This document shows, piece after piece, positions 6,682 to 8,502 of a stretch of 8,502 nt of DNA. The position numbers and the translations under genes were made by a program. Under the pieces are notes generated by a model. That model saw nothing but the letters and a program-made list of their open reading frames with translations. It had not been told where the DNA came from and did no database searches. Origin of the DNA: CANHCC01 sp040381555 (GTDB lineage: Bacteria > Bacteroidota > Bacteroidia > J057 > RFSG01); NCBI GenBank assembly GCA_040381555.1, contig JBEIHC010000117.1, positions 1 to 8,502 of the forward strand, given 5' to 3'. Position 1 is the stretch's first letter; every line of letters starts with the position of its first letter.

Positions 6682-7460
6682 ATAAATACTTTTTTAATTC
6701 AGCGATTTTTTTGAGCCTACTTGTTGGACTCTCCTCCTCTGCATCAGGTTCGTACTCAGTTTTTTTTTCCGGAAAAGATTCTATTAACACAAAAATAATC
6801 AATGGGGAAAAATTTATTCAACACAGAATAACGAAAGGAGAAACTTTGTATTCCCTCTTTCGAAAGTACACTGTCCCAATTGAGTTAATTAAAAAATATA
6901 ACCCCGAAAAGGCAAATAAATTGGTGGTTGGGGAAATTCTAAATATCCCTACCTCAATCCCTAAAGATTCCAAAAATGATCCGGCAGAAATCCAAGCGGA
7001 TGAATCTGTAAAAAAGACTGAAAAAGCCACCAGAACGGATATACCAGTAAAAAACATCCCAAATGATCAAATCATTCAGGAAAGAAAGGAGCCACAGATA
7101 GACCCCGCCAATAAACCCAGTTACCTGCCCCAATCAGCCAGCATGACGAATAAATTAAATGGAACAGGAGAAAATGTCTGGGCAGTCAAACTTACTGGAA
7201 AAATAGAAGTCTTAACAGACCCAAGAATACAACAAGAGCCAATGTACGCGCTACATCCAAATATTCCAGAAGGCACACTTATTAAAATCATTAATCCAGT
7301 AAATGAAAAATTTGTTATCGTAAAAACCCTAAAACTTTTGGAAACCCAAATCCTCAAAAAAGAAGTATTTATCTGTATAAGCCCCATCGCAGCCCGTTAC
7401 CTCGACATCGCAGCAGACCCAGAAAAAATGGAAATGAGATTTACACTCTCTAGTAAATAA
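6675..7460 (+). CDS. Secreted LysM protein with degenerate RlpA-like barrel
   Basis: This 261-residue protein begins with a likely signal peptide: a basic MVNK, a hydrophobic stretch FFNSAIFLSLLVGL, then small residues SSSASGS near 21-26. A single LysM domain spans about 49-93, with HRITKGETLYSLFRKY at its start and LVVGEILNIP at its end, and would bind peptidoglycan or a related glycan. A charged, proline-containing linker (95-165) follows. The C-terminus (about 189-257) resembles a double-psi beta-barrel of the RlpA type: ALHPNIPEGTLIKIINP, then EKFVIVKT and ISPIAARYLDI. The segment where RlpA enzymes have VNDRGP reads VKTLKLLE, so the catalytic Asp is missing and lytic activity is unlikely. 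The ATG overlaps the previous stop (ATGGTAA), indicating translational coupling to the TMTC-like genes. A run of nine T (6760-6768) lies just after the signal peptide. Confidence 0.8.
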   Translation: MVNKYFFNSAIFLSLLVGLSSSASGSYSVFFSGKDSINTKIINGEKFIQHRITKGETLYSLFRKYTVPIELIKKYNPEKANKLVVGEILNIPTSIPKDSKNDPAEIQADESVKKTEKATRTDIPVKNIPNDQIIQERKEPQIDPANKPSYLPQSASMTNKLNGTGENVWAVKLTGKIEVLTDPRIQQEPMYALHPNIPEGTLIKIINPVNEKFVIVKTLKLLETQILKKEVFICISPIAARYLDIAADPEKMEMRFTLSSK

Positions 7461-7476
7461 TTTTTACACCCTTTAC

Positions 7477-7578
7477 TCACCGCAGAGTAATGGAGTAAAA
7501 CAAAAGCACGCAGAGTAATTTCATATTTTAATTCCAACCCCTCAGCGTTACTCCTTTTACTCCGCTCCTCTGCGGTGA
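7477..7578. terminator. Large imperfect inverted repeat between convergent genes
   Basis: TCACCGCAGAG (7477-7487) pairs exactly with CTCTGCGGTGA (7568-7578). GGAGTAAAA (7492-7500) pairs exactly with TTTTACTCC (7555-7563), with a 4-nt poorly matched step between the two stems and a 54-nt loop. The left arm also contains a direct repeat, CGCAGAGTAAT at 7481-7491 and 7509-7519. It fills the 124-nt gap between the LysM gene and ffh, which run towards each other, so it may act as a bidirectional terminator. Its look (short CGCAGAG and GGAGTAA words repeated in both orientations) suggests a dispersed intergenic repeat element rather than a simple intrinsic terminator; there is no classic GC stem followed by a T-run. 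Confidence 0.5.
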
Positions 7579-7584
7579 ACAACC

Positions 7585-8502
7585 TCACCTAGGTCTATTC
7601 ATCTGAGGCATTTTCCCCGACAATGCGCCCGCCTTATTCATCGTCTTCATCATCTTCTTCATCTCAGTAAATTGCTTCAGTAACTGATTCACCTGCTGAA
7701 TACTAGTCCCACTTCCATCCGCAATTCTCTTCCTTCTTGAACCATCAATAATCAAGGGATTCTTCCTTTCCTTCAAAGTCATCGATAGAATAATCGCCTC
7801 TATTTGTCTAAAGGCATTTTCATCTATATCAATATCTTTTACCGCACGACCGATTCCTGGTATCATGGAAATCAAATCCTTGATATTTCCCATTTTCTGA
7901 ATCTGCCGCAACTGAGAGAGAAAATCCTCAAAATCAAATTCATTCTTCCGGAGTTTCTTTTGAAGGCGGTCAGACTCATCTTTATCAAATTGCTTTTGAG
8001 CCCTTTCTACCAGGGTCAACACATCCCCCATACCCAAAATACGGGTAGCCATACGCTCTGGGTGAAAGAGGTCTAGGGCCTCCATCTTTTCCCCTGTGCT
8101 AATAAACTTAATCGGTTTCTCAACAACCGAACGAATCGAAATTGCCGCCCCCCCTCTTGTATCCCCATCTAATTTGGTGAGCACTACCCCACTGAAATCC
8201 AAACGATCATTAAAGGCCTTTGCAGTGTTCACTGCATCCTGGCCCGTCATCGCATCCACCACAAACAAAATCTCATGCGGATTCACTGCCGCTTTTACCG
8301 CCGCAATTTCCTTCATCATCTCCTCATCTACAGCCAATCGTCCAGCTGTATCGACAATCACTACATCCTTCCCTAATTTTTTTGCCTCTGCAATCGCATT
8401 ACGCGCAATCGAAACAGGATCCTTATTCCCATCTTCCCGATGCACTGGCACCCCAACCTGTTCCCCCAACACACTTAACTGCTCAATCGCCGCCGGACGA
8501 TA
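7585..8502 (-). CDS. ffh: Signal recognition particle GTPase Ffh, 5' part outside window
   Basis: This is the C-terminal 305 residues of Ffh (SRP54), which binds signal sequences of nascent membrane proteins and the SRP RNA and docks with FtsY. The open frame runs off the right edge, so the N domain and P-loop (about 135-150 residues by family length) are missing from the window; an internal GTG at 8472 is not the start. Visible, numbering from the edge: YRPAAIEQL (1-9), DTAGR (51-55), TKLDGDTRGG (109-118), FISTGEK (133-139), the GMGD step into the M domain (157-160), SMIPGIG (212-218), the RNA-binding motif GSRRKRIADGSGTS (254-267) and KKMMKTM. The methionine-rich tail ends MPQMNRPR. It is unrelated to the + strand genes and converges with them. 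Confidence 0.97.
   Translation of the reverse strand, partial: YRPAAIEQLSVLGEQVGVPVHREDGNKDPVSIARNAIAEAKKLGKDVVIVDTAGRLAVDEEMMKEIAAVKAAVNPHEILFVVDAMTGQDAVNTAKAFNDRLDFSGVVLTKLDGDTRGGAAISIRSVVEKPIKFISTGEKMEALDLFHPERMATRILGMGDVLTLVERAQKQFDKDESDRLQKKLRKNEFDFEDFLSQLRQIQKMGNIKDLISMIPGIGRAVKDIDIDENAFRQIEAIILSMTLKERKNPLIIDGSRRKRIADGSGTSIQQVNQLLKQFTEMKKMMKTMNKAGALSGKMPQMNRPR

Noticed and set aside
7804..8076. Small + strand open frame opposite ffh
   Set aside because: Fully antisense to the conserved M-domain coding region and without any recognisable feature.
8470..8472. GTG as start of ffh
   Set aside because: The frame continues to the window edge with the conserved YRPAAIEQL segment, so the GTG is an internal valine codon.

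Overview
The window looks like chromosome from an AT-rich member of the Bacteroidota, possibly a Saprospiria/Chitinophagia-type organism. This rests on the gene set (an EVE protein beside pyrR and pyrB, two TMTC-like membrane proteins with C-terminal TPRs, and a LysM protein), the mostly weak Shine-Dalgarno signals, and long AT-rich gaps holding degenerate repeats. The lineage is an inference; no rRNA or other decisive marker is present.

Layout. Positions 1-833 contain no convincing gene. The left part (1 to about 205) is a degenerate tandem repeat of about 87 bp with a palindromic core, inside a stretch that is strikingly poor in G on the + strand. Two small hairpins follow. Positions 834-2735 form a tight three-gene unit on the + strand: an EVE-domain protein, pyrR (PRPP-binding pyrimidine regulator / uracil phosphoribosyltransferase) and pyrB (aspartate carbamoyltransferase catalytic chain), with gaps of only 2 and 7 nt. 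After a 146-nt gap, positions 2882-7460 hold a second + strand unit: two tandem paralogous multi-spanning GT-C/TMTC-like proteins with 4 and 7 TPR units, then a secreted LysM protein with a degenerate RlpA-like barrel whose start overlaps the preceding stop. A large imperfect inverted repeat (7477-7578) separates this unit from a convergent, right-truncated ffh gene (SRP54 GTPase) on the - strand.

How the genes may work together. The first unit concerns pyrimidine nucleotides: PyrB makes carbamoyl-aspartate, PyrR senses or salvages UMP/uracil, and the EVE protein belongs to a PUA-like fold that in other systems binds modified bases, so its place at the head of the unit is suggestive but unexplained. 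The second unit looks like an envelope module: two probable lipid-linked-sugar-dependent glycosyltransferases with extracytoplasmic TPR arms and a wall-associated LysM protein, possibly a substrate or partner. The most interesting point is this tandem TMTC pair joined to a LysM/pseudo-RlpA protein. I see no mobile element, tRNA, rRNA or CRISPR array.
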